Shown in pieces: positions 1 to 11,375 of a stretch of 64,000 nucleotides of DNA (positions within the stretch are counted from its first letter, which is position 1; each line of letters opens with the position of its first letter). Location of the stretch: NCBI GenBank assembly GCA_963682055.1, contig OY821749.1, positions 31,937,631 through 32,001,630 of the forward strand, read 5' to 3'. The notes beneath the pieces were generated by a model, which was not told where the DNA came from, did not search any database, and was given only the letters and a program-made list of their open reading frames with translations. The stretch comes from Primula veris (taxonomy: Eukaryota; Streptophyta; Magnoliopsida; Ericales; Primulaceae). A program made the translations under genes and the position numbers.

Positions 1-118
1 TTCCATTGATACTGTCGCAGAGTGTTTTGACGGTATATATTTAATATAATTCTAAAATTTGAGTTTTATCCCTTTTCTTAATACGAATTATAGCTGTTTT
101 ATTAAATTGTAATTGAAG

Positions 119-1251
119 AATTGGAGGTTAAGGTGAAAGAGCCGAGCATTTCGACAATATTGTTGAACTTTGAGAATGAGTTTGATCCCTATGGTGCCAT
201 GAGTACTCCCCTTTATCAAACTGCAACTTTCAAACAGGTAACTTTAGTTTGTACTTGCAGTTTTTATTTGAAAAATAAAAACTGTCAAAGAGATTCTAGC
301 CCCTTTATCAAACTGCAACTTTCAAACAGGTAACTTTAGTTTGTACTTGCAGTTTTTATTTGAAAAATAAAAACTGTCAAAGAGATTCTAGAATGAGATT
401 GAGGTAGTGATTTCAGCTGATGTTTCATATAGGTAATTAGGTATACGTTGACAGGCATATGTATGTGATCAGAGATTCATAACACTCCTCTAGTTTTCTG
501 CATCTTGAACCCAACTAATAATGTGGAATCATTAGTATCACTTTAATTATTATGGTGATTGTATACATGCTAACACATTAGTGGATATATCGTTTTGTAA
601 TATACGTCACATTCAGTCCTATAGCCATGCTTTTGGTGCTTTATTTGCTATTACACAATTCTACCTAGTTTTCTGTTCAGTCGGTGATGCGATATCTCTT
701 CCAGTTTTCTGAAACTTTTACTTAATTCATGTGTAGTGAACACCATTGTTATCTTCAATAGTGTTGGCGCTTAGGTTGCTATTGCACATGTTATCTCGTT
801 TTACACTTTATGCCACATATTCACTCTTTGGTATACCATTTTTAGTTCATATTTTCCTTTTTCTGAAGCCTTCAGCAATAGAGAATGGCCCTTACGATTA
901 TACTAGAAGTGGAAATCCAACACGAGACGTTTTGCAAAGGTTCTTATTGCTTTTTTCTTGTTCCTTTGACTTTATTCAGTTTCTCTTATTTACTTTTTGG
1001 TACTCTAGCTGCAAGTACAAGTTCTATTGATATATGCTGCCTTTTCAGGCTCCTCGCGAAGCTTGATAAAGCCGATCAAGCATTTTGCTTTACCAGTGGA
1101 ATGGCTGCATTGTCTGCTGTTTCTCATCTTGTTAAATCTGGTGATTTTTTTATCTCTTGTTTCACTCCTTTTAATCATCTATATGTAAATATATGATGAT
1201 ATACCTTTGAGATTCCGAACCCATGTCAATTTCTTTTTTCGTTTCCCTCTT

Positions 1252-1292
<41 letters not shown>

Positions 1293-4058
1293 TGCTAAAT
1301 GCCTAAATCCGATTGTTTGTGCCTATCAATAACTTCAAGTAAGCCTAGAAATATGTTATTGTACACGAATCTCTGTGCCTACAGATCTATTTGTGTGTTT
1401 ATCATTTCAAGTTAGCCATCTTACTAGTATCACATGTAAGTGGTCTTATTAGTTTTTGCTAATTATACACATTTGATATGCCAAGGACTCATCAGGTGAA
1501 GAAATTGTTGCTGGAGATGACATCTATGGAGGCTCTGATAGGTTACTATCACAAGTAATTCCAAGAGCTGGAGTTATAGTCAAGTTAGTTCTGTTTGATT
1601 TCTTTTTCTGCACTGTTTTTCTTCCTGTTATTATTGACCAAATTACAAGCTTTTACAAATTTATGATTTGCAGACGTGTTAATACATCTTATTTAGATGA
1701 AGTAGCTTCTGCCATTACGACATCGACAAAGCTTGTGTGGCTTGAGAGCCCCACCAACCCACGGCAACAAATATCTGATATACATGTGAGACATAAATTA
1801 GGCTGAAACTATTTACGAGTGATTATCTCAAACTACTTTTCTTTTCTTTTTTGGCTTTTCCTATCCAAGTAACTGTATGTATACATGTTGACTAGGACTT
1901 AACTATGAAATGATGGATTTTCCAAAACTCTGCATATGAATCAATAAAAAAGTATATTCCCCAGCAGTACACTTTTAGAAGTACACGATTAGTAGGACGA
2001 TAAAAAAATAGCTTATTCTCCTCAGAGACTAGAGAGAAACTGCTCCAAGTTAGTTTTGTCCTTTGGTTTTGGAGAATATGAGATGATAACAGAAATAAAT
2101 CTTCAAACTCGTAGATCAAATTCGTCAATTACCGCACCCTTTATTATGTTTCTCCGGGTTTTTTCCTGATTCGCATCTCTAAGAAAAGAAAGATGGTGTT
2201 TTTGATGGCTCCCATTTTCTTCTCGTAGTTCCAAATACGTCTTTATAATATACTAGGAATCCTTAGATAATAGATTCATAGATCTTCTCTTTCTAACTAA
2301 CACGACTAGATTATAAATGCATGCTTATATATTATCTACATTAGTACTACTTGCTTACTTTTCTAACAACACAACTCCTTTTTTTGTTTTTGTTTTTCAT
2401 CCAGAAAATATCAGAGATAGCCCATGCTAAGGGTGCAATTGTATTGGTGGACAACAGCATAATGTCCCCTGTACTGTCGCAGCCATTGGAGCTGGGTGCA
2501 GGTAACAAGTTGTATGTCAAATATTTGAATTTCAAATTTAGGACTCCCAACTTCATTGAAAACAAAAAGGCTTGTAATTCTGAATTTCTTTTTGTAGATA
2601 TTGTGATGCATTCAGCTACTAAATTTGTTGCTGGGCATAGTGATCTCATGGCAGGTGTACTTGCTGTTAAAGGAGAAAGGTATTGTATGCCTTGTCCTTT
2701 TTTTTCCCATACAAATATTTCGGTGTTTAGTTTTCTTTATTTGATAATGTATTTGCAAAGGTCTCTTTAACTTCAAAACATTAATTTTTTTGTACTTTAC
2801 TTTCATTTCATTGAAATAATTGCATACCTCTATAAAAGAAGAAGAAGAGAAGGTATACAGAAATTATGTACTTGTTGGGTTGGAAATTGAATGATGGACC
2901 ATCAATTTATTTATGCAGAAAAATAATGCATATACGGTAACAGTATCTGGGTAAAATACTGTAGACTGAGAAAATTTGTCTTGCTTAGATGACATTTAAG
3001 TGGCCTATTTTTCAGATACTTTGATCTTATGTCTTTTGTCAGTTCATGACTTCGTATATATAATTCCTTCAGGATTTTTTATCAAAACTTATTTTAAATT
3101 TTCCATTCATTCATCAGATTGGCAAAAGAGGTGTATTTATTGCAAAATGCTGAAGGCTCTGGATTAGCTCCGTACGATTGTTGGCTTTGCTTACGTGGTA
3201 TCAAGACCATGGTCTTACGAGTCGAGAAACAACAGGTGACTCTTTTAAATCAATCTTTGCATATCAAAATTGTAATTATCACTTGGTTTTCAAAGCATAA
3301 TTTTCTGTGTTTTCCCAGGATAACGCACAAAAGATCGCGGAGTTTTTAGCCTCTCATCCTAAAGTGAAAAAAGTCAATTATGCTGGACTTCCTAGCCATC
3401 CAAATCGGTCATTACACTATTCACAGGTAATGATATTGGTAGTATTTCATGCTTTAGGTATAGCAGAATTTCCTCCTTATCCCTATTATATTATGTGTCT
3501 TGTTATTATTTACTTATCTTGATTTCAGGCTAAGGGTGCTGGATCTGTACTCAGTTTTCTCACGGGATCACTTGCTCTATCCCGGCACATTGTGGAGACC
3601 ACCAAATACTTCTCCATAGCCGTCAGTTTTGGTAAAATTATCTTTTCAATCCTTCAATCTTAATATGCTACTACTAAAATCCTCCATTAAGCGAAAAAGT
3701 GAAAACCTCTAAGGATTTTCTGTAGTAGTTCTAAATATTTGATGGATTCAGGACAATATTATGGTTACTTAGTCGAGTGATAGTTAATTTAGAGTACTGG
3801 ATAAAGATGCTTCTTCAAAGAGTGGTTACTTAATCGAGATTTTATATCTGCTCTTTCAACTTTTGGTATCTTGTAATGGCAGGGAGCGTAAAATCTCTCA
3901 TCACCATGCCATGCTTTATGTCCCATGCAAGCATACCTGCTGCTGTACGTGAGGCTAGAGGTCTAACCGAGGATCTTGTCCGTATATCTGTAGGAATTGA
4001 AGATGTTGATGATTTAATTGCAGATTTAGATACTGCTCTTAGAACAGGACCAATTTAG
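119..4058 (+). CDS. CBL: Cystathionine beta-lyase, chloroplast type (3' eleven exons, 5' end outside window)
   Basis: PLP enzyme of methionine synthesis that cleaves cystathionine to homocysteine, pyruvate and ammonia in plastids. Eleven exons read as one frame: about 119-237, 869-939, 1049-1140, 1496-1583, 1674-1785, 2405-2501, 2598-2679, 3118-3235, 3319-3426, 3529-3631 and 3883-4058 (TAG). They give about 388 codons, the full catalytic core. Visible family landmarks are [28 protein letters not shown], the LVDNSIMSP strand, MHSATKF with the PLP-binding lysine at 2621-2623, and the C-terminal [19 protein letters not shown]. An in-frame TAA at 103-105 means the frame cannot start just upstream, so the transit-peptide exon lies left of the window; the first acceptor at 117-118 is the least certain border. 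No lesion was found. The donor of the first visible exon has been duplicated (see 208-391). Cystathionine gamma-synthase is the nearest alternative, but the sequence matches the plant beta-lyase from recalled family sequence almost throughout. Confidence 0.95.
208..391 (+). repeat. 92-bp tandem duplication spanning an exon end and splice donor
   Basis: Copies at 208-299 and 300-391 look identical by eye. Each holds the last 30 nt of the first visible CBL exon, its CAG|GTAACT donor and 62 nt of intron. The second copy therefore lies inside the intron with a perfect decoy exon end and donor. Confidence 0.95.
1259..1290. repeat. (AT)n microsatellite in a CBL intron
   Basis: A run of about 16 AT dinucleotides lies in the intron between the exons ending at 1140 and starting at 1496. 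Similar AT runs occur at 5503-5523 and 8884-8909. Confidence 0.9.
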
Positions 4059-6151
4059 TGTTTAAGGTTCTCTAGAGAAATAACTTTCTTCGCACGCTTT
4101 CTTTTCGTGTACCATAACTCATTTTTTATCACAACGTTTTTGCATCAATCCAGATCTCATCGTTTTCAGACAGAGATTGTCAGTCAAAGAACTTACATTC
4201 GATGCCCATAAGCTATTGTGTCAATTCCTTATTTATTAACCAGAGTATAATCACGGTAATAATTTTTAGTTATTTTTTAAATCGTAAAACACATGGATGC
4301 CCTTTCCGCGTGCTTAACTGGAAGGGATGGCGTTGCTGCAAATAAATCATAAATCCAACAATCAGAATGGAGCTATACCTAAACACTTGCTATCTAATTA
4401 CAAGCTAATTTCAATCAAAAGCTTTTCATTCAACAATAATATGCAACTTAACCAGTTAATTCTGTTTCGAAAAAAACTAAATAAATTAAAAAAAAAATGT
4501 GATTAAACTGCAGTTTTTGTGTTGGTGTGCGTACCCTCCCATTTTCCTCTCTACTCTTTTTTTTTTCCATATTTACATTGCATATAAATTACCGATAACA
4601 CGGATCATATGTTTATGTATGTAATAATTAAAGTGTATATCCAAATATTCTATCCCATTTTTTTAGCTTTTTCCGTGTCCCTTTGCTTATTTTATCAAAA
4701 AAAAAAATTCTAAAAAACTTGAAAAAAATTGTACAATTACTATAATGCATGTATCAATACATTCCAATAATTATTTTTAAAAGAAAATACACGTAAAATT
4801 TATTTTGAAATAAATATATAAATTAGTGTAAATTAAATATTGAATATTAAAAAAATTGTCTAAAACAATATTATGTTCAAATGTTTTAAAATTTGAATAC
4901 AATATAATATAAAAGTTTATAAAATTACGGTATAAGTTGTGAAAATTTAAAATTTGAATGAAAATAAGTAACGAGGCACAAAAAAATAATAGAGAATAAA
5001 TGACAAAAGATTTGGACTCATAACTTATTATGTAATTATGATGTGAAGTGCAAACCTAACTTTTTAATTTTAATATGACAAGTTGCACTTTTGTATTCAA
5101 ATTAAGAAGTGGAAAGAATAATAATGAGCTTGGAAAAAAAGTAAAGGTATGGACCCAGATTTTGATAGTGAAGGTATAATAATAAGCTTTTCATTAAATT
5201 ATGATGGTCCTTCCCACTTTATGACACGTCAACTTCTTGCTTTTACTTTTTTTTTTATTTTTTTATTTTGTTAGTTACCTCTACTTGTCCTGAACTCTTT
5301 TTCGTGATTATTCGTAATTTTTTTGACTTGACTACAAAATTTTAGTAAATGTGAATTGTAAGTGATTTGGAAAATAGAAATTTTGAAAAGTCTCCACCAT
5401 GATCGAGCAGTGTCGGATTTTGAGCTAGGCCCAAGAGATACGGGTCTAGAATACTCAAAAAAACGTATATTTTTAATACTTCCATCTGTAAAAATATTAA
5501 ATATATATATATATATATATATATTTATATGTATAATTCATTTTATTTACTAAAAAGTCTGGTCAACACTTGAGTTTTTGCCGAGACAAGTTTTTTTTTT
5601 TTTTTTTTATAATTATAGAATTTAGTACAGTAATGAACCTTTTAATTTTATGTAAGATTCTACGTGGTCTCCTATATTTAAGAAAACAGAAAAGTACCTG
5701 ATTTGTTAAATAGATAACAGATTTGGTCACTTATTTTATTTTTGAAAAAGTCACAGTATAATTTTAGACCAAATGCGAAGTTTGTAAAATTTTTGCTTCG
5801 TATCATTGATTTTTTTTTAAATGTGTTCTATTTATTGGATATAATATTTTCTAACTTAATATTTTACCATTTATGAATCGTATCTTATAAGTTTTATTTA
5901 AATACCTTATGTTATTTTTATGGAAAAAAAATCCTCATTTTTAAGGTGGTCTAAGACCCCAAAACACTGAAAACAACGATGTCGTCGAGTTAGTTTATAC
6001 TTGCTATTTGTATCCAAAAAATTATAATGTTAGTTGCAAGAATAACAAGCTTACTATCCTAATGTCTATGACTGACCATTCATTATATATAAATGTGACA
6101 AATTTCTGGAAAAAATTGTAGTCCTAATCTTGTTCGCTATCTTGCTAGAGG
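4059..6151. other. AT-rich spacer after CBL
   Basis: Holds the CBL 3' UTR and then very AT-rich DNA. No reading frame with recognisable protein similarity was found. The only structured parts I see are the left member of a dispersed repeat pair (4632-4970) and an AT microsatellite near 5503. Confidence 0.7.
4632..4970 (+). repeat. Dispersed repeat, copy 1 (pair with 8300-8645)
   Basis: About 340 bp that reappear in the same orientation at 8300-8645. Shared blocks include ATCAATACATTCCAATAATT, the stretch around GTATAAATTAGTGTAAATTAAA and AAGTTGTGAAAATTTAAAAT. Divergence looks like roughly 15-20% by eye, so this is an old duplication or two copies of an unnamed element. No terminal repeats or coding capacity are visible. 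Confidence 0.75.
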
Positions 6152-6156
6152 ATGAC

Positions 6157-6620
6157 TGATAAAGCAATAACTTTGATGGGTTGTAGTATTGCTTCTCAAC
6201 GATATTATAATAGATTATGCACGGTAAATATCAAACTTCTTGTTCTGTTTTATTGCTCGGGAATCTTGCTTGCTCAGATTACAAGTTCTAATTATGATCT
6301 TGTTCGGTCTAACTATTTAATCTTAATTTTGATCTATATTTTTTCGTCGGTGCTCGGTCTTTAGTTGTGCTCAGTTTGCTTCTATAATGGGATAAGCCCT
6401 GACAAGTTTCTCTCTTTTATCTTCCTCTCTCTATAATTTTTTGATTAGATTTCAGGTCATTTTTCCAGTGAAGGTATGGGGCTATTTATAAACATTTATG
6501 CCTCATAATATGTTGACAAGTGTCTTCATCTTATGCCTCTTTCCATGGGCTTTTCCCATGTGCGCCTTCACTAATTGGGCCTTTACTAATTGGGCCTTTA
6601 TTAGTTTTTATGTTCTATCA
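6157..6620 (-). mobile_element. Solo LTR of the same family as the element at 39821-52172
   Basis: The 464-bp segment starts TGATAAAGCAATAACTTTG and ends TTTTTATGTTCTATCA, matching both ends of the 570-bp LTRs at 39821 and 51603. It is flanked by a perfect 5-bp target duplication, ATGAC, at 6152-6156 and 6621-6625. Internal landmarks (CTCGG-rich runs, TTTCTCTCTTTT, a CTATTTATA box near 6481) keep the same order. The strand is assigned by analogy with the full element. It is more diverged and shorter than the two LTRs, so it is an older member left by LTR-LTR recombination. Confidence 0.9.
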
Positions 6621-6629
6621 ATGACATTA

Positions 6630-7291
6630 CAAAATAATGTTTGATTTATTGAGAGTTAAAAGCTGTCACAAGCCTGTCGCAAATTGACTAAACTGTTACA
6701 AAGCCGTCACAAATTGACTAAACTGTCACAAAACCGTCACAAAAACCGTCGCTAATAATCTCGTAATAAAAAATAACGTCACTAATCTGATCGCTATTTG
6801 AGTATTTTTTTTTATAGCGTGATGCATAAATAAGGATGTTTAAGAATTAAATAAGAAACTTGGTATTTCGTGCATCATACTTGTTAAATAAAAAAATTAG
6901 TAGCCTGTAAAAAACTTGTATTTTCCTAATAATATCACTGGATATATGACCTACTCATTACCTGGATAATTTGATGGAAAAAATTGATAGGACGGTAAAG
7001 AGTCGTCTTTGTCAGTCTAGGAATAGTAAATGTTGTATTTATTGTCAATTTTGGGATAAAATAAGGTGGTCAAATCCGGCATGTGTCATTGATTGTTAGT
7101 ACTCAAAAATAATGGTTGATTTAGTGATAATTAAAAACTGTTACAAGTCTGTCACTAATTTAAAAAATTATCATAAATTTGTCATAAATTGACTAAACTG
7201 TCACGAAACCGTCACAAAAACCGTCGCTAATAAGTTCGTAACAAAAAATACCGTCACTAATCCCGTCGCTATTTGAATATATTTTTTAGTG
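6630..7291. mobile_element. Degenerate CACTA-like (CMC-EnSpm) subterminal repeats
   Basis: Two related blocks, about 6640-6815 and 7110-7291, hold dense short motifs of the types GTCACAAA, CCGTCGCTAAT and CCGTCACTAAT. Read on the - strand these are GCGACGG/GTGACGG arrays of the sort found at ends of plant CACTA transposons. The second block ends in TAGTG at 7287-7291 after a T run, as a CACTA terminus would. Further GTGACAGG motifs occur at 7690-7730. No transposase and no clean CACTA start were found, so the element is partial and its borders are uncertain. Confidence 0.4.
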
Positions 7292-8299
7292 CTCTTTAAT
7301 TATACATTGTATAATTATGTTTCATTTTAATCGATTTATAACTTATATTAAAATTGCCGAAATAATATTTTTTTTAAAATTTAATCATGAAATTTAACAT
7401 TTGAACTATATGATCAATTTTTAAAAAAATTCATTTCAATAATTTTGATACAAGGTTTTAGTCGGTCAAAATTATACGTCAATTAAATAGTAACATACTA
7501 AAGTATAGACAAAGACACTCAGGTTTACATTTTCAAAATAAATAAATAAGAAGACACTTTCATTTCTTACATACGGCATAATGTATTAACAAAAATATAC
7601 AAATAGCTATGAGAATTGTGACGTTTTTTTTTTTGACAAGTCTATTAGCTACGAGTTTTATGAGAAGTTTTTGACAGAAAATTGAATCTGTGACAGGTTT
7701 GTGACAGGAAAGTCATTTTGTGACTCTTATAAAATCAATATTATTTTATATTACTCACCCTATATTACATTGTATTGTTATGAGAGACAACATTTCAGTC
7801 TATTTTTTTTTAAAGAAATTCACAAGCAATCGATGTAGATTTGTTTTCATACTCAAGTGAATCAGTTGTACTGTTACAAACACACTAAAATGACCATATT
7901 TAAGATAAAATAATGATGTAATTATTTTTATTTTTCCTCTCAACATATAATGGGTGGATTATATATCAAGCTGCTGTGATTATATTTCTTATTTCTCTAA
8001 CAATAGTAAAATGTATAATATGGGTGAAACGTCACTTTTTATCCCTTCTTATTTTATCGTTCCTTTGGATTTGGTACACCAAACAAATAAATGTGATAAT
8101 GTATTCTATGATCATGAATAATAAAATAAAATTCTTAATTGTCCTCTATTTTGTGTGTCATTCTATTTTAATCAAATTTATTCTTACTTTCTTGTATTCT
8201 CAATAATCAATTAAGGAAAGTAGGCAAAACTACAAGACTAGTACTTATACTAGTTACATGATACTGTATTTTTGTACTTTTAGAAACTTAAAAGCTACA
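7292..8299. other. AT-rich spacer
   Basis: No gene recognised. A 76-codon frame at 7976-8206 is AT-rich and hydrophobic by composition only, and I do not call it. GTGACAGG-like motifs at 7690-7730 may belong to the neighbouring CACTA-like repeats. Confidence 0.6.
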
Positions 8300-8645
8300 A
8301 AGGCAATATAGTGTGTATAAATATTCTATCTTTATTTTTTACCATTTTTCGTACCTCTTATTTATTTTATTCAAAAAAAAAATGTAAAAAACTTGAATTT
8401 TTTTGTATAATTAATATAATACATATATCAATACATTCCAATAATTATTTTAAAAAAAAAATCTACACACAATTTATTTTGGAATAAATGTATAAATTAG
8501 TGTAAATTAAACATTAAATCATATAAAATTTATCTAAAAAAATATTATCTCCGAATGTTTTAAAATTTGAATACAATGTAATATAAAAGCTTATAAATTT
8601 GCGGAACAAGTTGTGAAAATTTAAAATTTGAATGAAAATAAACAA
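8300..8645 (+). repeat. Dispersed repeat, copy 2 (pair with 4632-4970)
   Basis: Direct-orientation partner of 4632-4970. Both copies begin around a GTGTATA...AAATATTCTATC block and end around ATTTGAATGAAAATAA. The spacing between copies is about 3.67 kb and they flank the solo LTR and CACTA-like repeats. Confidence 0.75.
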
Positions 8646-8871
8646 TATGACATGGAATCCAATATAATATATTAAGCACAATCAGTATATAATTTGACTT
8701 TTTTGAAAATTAAGAAGTACATATAACATAACTAATACAGTACTTTTTTTCTTGAATAGATGAAGTATCTATAAAACGTTAAAACCAATATTGTAAAATA
8801 AAATAAAAACTGCTCAAAAAGAAAAGGGTTTAGGAATGGAAGTGAGTTACTTAACTCAAGAATCATCGTAA

Positions 8872-9181
8872 ATCGAACTCTTTATATATATATATATATA
8901 TATATATATGATATGAAGTCAAAATAATTCAATCATTCATTTAAAACTCAAATAATAAAAAATAAACATACAAAACTTTCAAAATAAATAAATAAATAAA
9001 GCGGTAAATGAATGATATTGATATATATAAAGTTTTTTTTTGAAAATTATATATATAAAGATGTATATATAAGTATAATGACTATCGATAGTTTTTTTCT
9101 ACTTTATGTTTTTATTTAGTTGAGTTTTAAATGAACGATTGAATTATTTTGACTTCATATAATATATATAGAGAGTTCGAG
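8872..9181. mobile_element. Foldback/MITE-like inverted repeat
   Basis: About 310 bp with long imperfect terminal inverted repeats. The left arm (8872-8952) runs TCGAACTCTTTATATA, an AT run, then ATGAAGTCAAAATAATTCAA and TTTAAAACTCAA. The right arm (9119-9180) is its reverse complement, ending AGAGAGTTCGA. The centre is AT-rich with no coding capacity. No unambiguous target duplication was identified, so the superfamily is unknown. Confidence 0.75.
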
Positions 9182-9185
9182 TTAT

Positions 9186-10193
9186 TCTGATTCGGAATCA
9201 GGTACAAACTTACTTAGGAATACTTTTTCATTAGTCTTAAAAAACTGCATAAAAATAAGCGTTGACAAATTAAGTTTTAAATAGTCTTCTTAAACCCCTG
9301 AGTATTCCCATTTTTCAAGATAAGATTTCACTTTTTTATTGCCTTATTTCATTTTCATTCATCTACCTCTCACCATCTCTCTCTGTCTCTCTGAATACCT
9401 ACATTTATCACATGAAGCTGTGATTTTGGACCGCAAAAAATATTTATGTAAAAATTGTAAATTCAAATTAAAAACCGTAATTTTAATTTACGTTTTACCT
9501 TTATTTATTTATTTTTATAAAAAAAAAGGCTAAATCAGAATTAAGATTTTTTAAATGAAACATATTTTTGACGTTTGAAAAATACTATTCTATTTTTTAC
9601 ATAAATACATATATCATTCTATTATAATAAGTCAACCAAAATCAAATGAGTTTGGCTAATTTAACAATTCTTTTCCAAAAATACCTCATACACCTTTATA
9701 TTAATTACAATAATATCATACTCCCATAAAAATATAAAAATTAAAAACTAATAAAACTATTTATCACTATTTAACAACCAACCATTCTTTTAAATCTTAA
9801 AATATATTTTTTTTTTATATTATCCACATATTTATATCATAACTATACATATTTTCTATATTTTTTATACATTCTTTTAAATCTTAAAATATGTTTTTTT
9901 TTATATTATACACATATTTATATCATAACTATACATATTATATATATTTTTTTATTGTATTACGTGTTGCGTGTTTTATTGTATTAGGCGGCTGCGTGAT
10001 AATTAATCAATTCCCATCCTTCTTAAAACACCAAACCAACAAAGACCCACTTTTCCTTTTTCCCCTCTCTACAAAAAAAGCCACAAAAAAGTCACAAAAA
10101 AGTTCAGAAAAGCAAAAGACAAAGACAGACACTATCAGGCCCAAAACAAACAAACAAAAAAAGCCAAAAAAAAAAATCTTTATTTTCCTCAAA
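9186..10193. other. Spacer, promoter and 5' UTR of the glutaredoxin-like gene
   Basis: Low-complexity AT-rich DNA with a local duplication: a block around ATTCTTTTAAATCTTAAAATAT occurs at 9784 and again near 9871. The reading frame of the next gene is open upstream to 9891, but that extension is AT-rich and not protein-like. The last 150 bp before its ATG are rich in AAAC/CAAA, as expected of a plant leader. Confidence 0.6.
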
Positions 10194-11375
10194 ATGGGTT
10201 GCTCAGCCTCTCGTTCTCACACACTAATCACATCTTATCACCACACAGTTGAAGAAATTGAAGAAATGGAAAAAAGCCCTAAAAACCCTAGTTTTGTTCA
10301 TCATCCACCTCTTTGCAAAGGGGACACAACCCATTTTGTTTCTCTCACCTCCACTACCTATGGAAGCCTCATTTTAGTTGACCCAATTGAAAAAAACAAC
10401 AAAATTGTGGACCCAATTGCAAACCCTTGCAAAATTGTGGACTCAATTGCAAATTCTAGCTTTTTTTCGGATAACCGAGGCTTGCCCATCAAGTCCCATG
10501 TCCCAGTTGAGCTAAAGGATCAATCTTTATCGCCTGATACGGTGATCAACACTTGGGAGCTCATGGAAGGGCTCGAGGATGAAGAGTTCGAGTTCGATTT
10601 TGTTCAAAACCCTAGCTTGAACAACCCTATCGAGTCCCCGAAAAAACCCAATTTGGAATTTTCAAATAACTCCGATGGGTCGTTGGAGAAATCGTATTTG
10701 ATGGTGGAATGTCCCGATGTGAAGGAATCGAAGCCTTTGTGGAAGCATTTGTCGGAAGAGAAGCTTTTGGCGAAAATGGACCCGAATGTGGGGTTTAGCT
10801 ATCGAAAAGCTTTGTCTTCGAAGCAATTAGGGTGTAAAAACGCGGATACGGTTAAAAAGATCCAGTCTTTATCTTTTGGTGTGAGTAGTTTACCAATGGG
10901 CAGTGAGATAAATTTACTTGGGGCCGAGGATAAGATTGTTTTGTACTACACGAGTCTTCGGGGGATTAGAAGGACTTACGAGGATTGTTGTGCGGTGAGG
11001 ATGATTTTTCGCGGGTTTAGGGTGTCTATAGACGAGAGGGATGTATCTATGGATTCGGCGTATAGGAAAGAGCTACAATGTGCCTTGAAAGGGAAGGCTT
11101 TGAGCTTACCTCAAGTTTTTATTCGAGGGAGGCACATTGGTGGCGTGGATGAGATTAAGCAGCTTAACGAGAATGGCGAGTTGGCGAGTCTTTTGGAAGG
11201 GTTTAAGGTTAAGGATTTGGGTCATGTATGTGAGAGTTGTGGGGATTTGAGGTTTATGCCGTGTTTGAATTGTAATGGAAGTCGAAAGATTTTCGAAGAG
11301 GACGAAGAGAAGCTAAAGAGGTGCCTAGATTGTAACGAGAATGGTTTGATTCGGTGCCCCAATTGTTGCGCTTGA
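10194..11375 (+). CDS. Glutaredoxin-like protein with C-terminal cysteine motifs (At5g39865 type)
   Basis: Single-exon gene of 393 codons plus stop. The frame is open to 9891, but ATG 10194 gives MGCSASRS, the expected N-terminus of this family: Gly2 for myristoylation with Cys3 for possible palmitoylation, implying membrane attachment. Residues about 15-240 are low-complexity and probably disordered. The glutaredoxin fold covers about 245-345 (KIVLYYTSLRGIRRTYEDC, DERDVSMD, SLPQVFIRGRHIGGVDE). The CxxC active site of classical glutaredoxins is replaced by LRGIRRTYEDC, so classical oxidoreductase activity is unlikely. The cis-Pro of the TVP-like site (LPQVF) and the GG motif are kept. Residues about 346-392 carry four CxxC pairs (CESC, CLNC, CLDC, CPNC), likely binding metal. 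The cellular role of this plant subfamily is poorly known. No lesion is seen. Confidence 0.93.
   Translation: MGCSASRSHTLITSYHHTVEEIEEMEKSPKNPSFVHHPPLCKGDTTHFVSLTSTTYGSLILVDPIEKNNKIVDPIANPCKIVDSIANSSFFSDNRGLPIKSHVPVELKDQSLSPDTVINTWELMEGLEDEEFEFDFVQNPSLNNPIESPKKPNLEFSNNSDGSLEKSYLMVECPDVKESKPLWKHLSEEKLLAKMDPNVGFSYRKALSSKQLGCKNADTVKKIQSLSFGVSSLPMGSEINLLGAEDKIVLYYTSLRGIRRTYEDCCAVRMIFRGFRVSIDERDVSMDSAYRKELQCALKGKALSLPQVFIRGRHIGGVDEIKQLNENGELASLLEGFKVKDLGHVCESCGDLRFMPCLNCNGSRKIFEEDEEKLKRCLDCNENGLIRCPNCCA

Noticed and set aside
9891..10193. N-terminal extension of the glutaredoxin-like protein
   Set aside because: AT-rich, Tyr/Ile/Phe-rich translation unlike protein; the family starts at MGCSAS.
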